A stretch of 6,265 bases of DNA from Oscillospiraceae bacterium (lineage in GTDB: Bacteria; Bacillota; Clostridia; Oscillospirales; Oscillospiraceae). The stretch spans positions 1 to 6,265 of the forward strand of contig CACXHI010000080.1 of the NCBI GenBank assembly GCA_902767395.1. Reading direction: 5' to 3'. The first letter of the stretch is position 1; every line of letters begins with the position of its first letter. Below are positions 5,824-6,265 of this stretch, one piece after another. Made by a program: the position numbers and the translations under genes. The notes beneath the pieces are model-generated. The model saw nothing but the letters and a program-made list of their open reading frames with translations. It did not search any database and had not been told where the DNA came from.

Positions 5824-6265
5824 ATGACGTTACAATCACTCAAGCCCGGGCAGTCTGCCCGGATCGAAGCCGTGGGCGGCAGGGGGGCGCTGCGGCAGCA
5901 TTTTCTGGATATGGGCGTGATCCCCGGCACGTCTGTGACCGTCACCAAGCTTGCGCCGCTGGGCGACCCGATGGAGCTGCGTATCCACGGCTATGAGCTG
6001 ACGCTGCGCCTTGCGGACGCGGCGCAGATCACCGTTTCCCCCCTGCCGGATCGGCCTGCCGCGCCGAAGCCCCAGCGCCGGGAGAAGATGCTGGCCCACC
6101 CCGGTCTGGGCGAGGAGGGAAAGTTCCACCCCAAGGGCAGCGGCGACCCGCTGCCGGAGGGCACGCTGTTGACCTTCGCGCTGGTCGGCAATCAAAACTG
6201 TGGTAAAACCACGCTGTTCAACCAGCTCACCGGAGCCAACCAGCACGTCGGCAACTTCCCGGGCG
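5824..6265 (+). CDS. feoB: Fused FeoA-FeoB ferrous iron transporter, 3' end missing
   Basis: The first 147 residues of a ferrous iron importer are visible; the frame is still open at the window end. Residues 1-73 are a FeoA domain (SH3-like fold): LKPGQSARIEAVGG, the helix ALRQHFLDMGVIPG (22-35) and the strand region MELRIHGYELTLRLADAAQI. A charged linker (about 75-114, with HPGLGEEGKFHPKG) joins it to the start of the FeoB GTPase domain. The G1/P-loop is GNQNCGKT (122-129) followed by TLFNQLTG, and HVGNFPG (141-147) leads to the G2 region just where the window stops. FeoB is a membrane protein that uses its cytoplasmic G domain to gate Fe2+ uptake; FeoA normally acts as a separate partner but here is part of the same chain, an arrangement seen in other Clostridia. 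Ser is more usual at the P-loop position held by C126. The membrane part lies beyond the window. No Fur- or DtxR-like operator was recognised upstream of the HAD-feoAB unit. Confidence 0.95.
   Translation, partial: MTLQSLKPGQSARIEAVGGRGALRQHFLDMGVIPGTSVTVTKLAPLGDPMELRIHGYELTLRLADAAQITVSPLPDRPAAPKPQRREKMLAHPGLGEEGKFHPKGSGDPLPEGTLLTFALVGNQNCGKTTLFNQLTGANQHVGNFPG

Noticed and set aside
4734..5948. A 404-codon open frame on the minus strand opposite the HAD gene.
   Set aside because: It runs from inside feoAB through the whole HAD gene and the divergent promoter region, and its His/Arg/Pro-rich translation matches no family. The plus strand has clear HAD motifs.
5836..6246. A 136-codon minus-strand open frame at the right edge.
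   Set aside because: It is antisense to a clear FeoA domain and FeoB P-loop in the plus-strand frame beginning at 5824.

Overview
The window is about 6.3 kb of GC-rich DNA from a Gram-positive anaerobe. Strong purine-rich Shine-Dalgarno sites, a perfect sigma-A promoter, SLH cell-wall anchoring modules, a clostridial-type helix-turn-helix regulator and a fused FeoA-FeoB protein all point to Bacillota, class Clostridia. A gut Oscillospiraceae-like genome is the most likely source. That placement is an inference from gene style, not from a marker gene.

Layout from left to right: (1) the 3' part of a plus-strand GGGtGRT-family gene (1-915), closed by a strong GC-rich hairpin; (2) a plus-strand regulator with a C-terminal ArsR-type winged helix and a large N-terminal region I do not recognise (1010-2056); (3) a plus-strand XRE-type regulator fused to a zinc ribbon and an uncharacterised C-terminal domain (2150-2914); (4) a bidirectional terminator between convergent genes (about 2933-2989); (5) a minus-strand secreted, SLH-anchored M14 zinc carboxypeptidase-like protein (4715-3024) with an intact active site; (6) a 198-bp divergent promoter region (4716-4913); (7) a plus-strand Cof-type HAD phosphatase (4914-5804); (8) 19 bp downstream, the start of feoAB, a ferrous iron transporter cut by the window end (5824-6265).

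The window reads as ordinary chromosome made of several short transcription units rather than one pathway. The two regulators sit in tandem with no obvious structural target between or beside them. The M14 protein and the HAD gene are transcribed divergently from a shared intergenic region. The HAD gene and feoAB probably form one transcription unit. No transposase, integrase, CRISPR array, tRNA or rRNA was seen. I found no convincing previously undescribed multi-gene system. The points most worth following are the SLH/M14 exopeptidase with its perfect promoter and a hairpin at its predicted transcript start, a dyad between the divergent promoters, and the unassigned domains of the two regulators.
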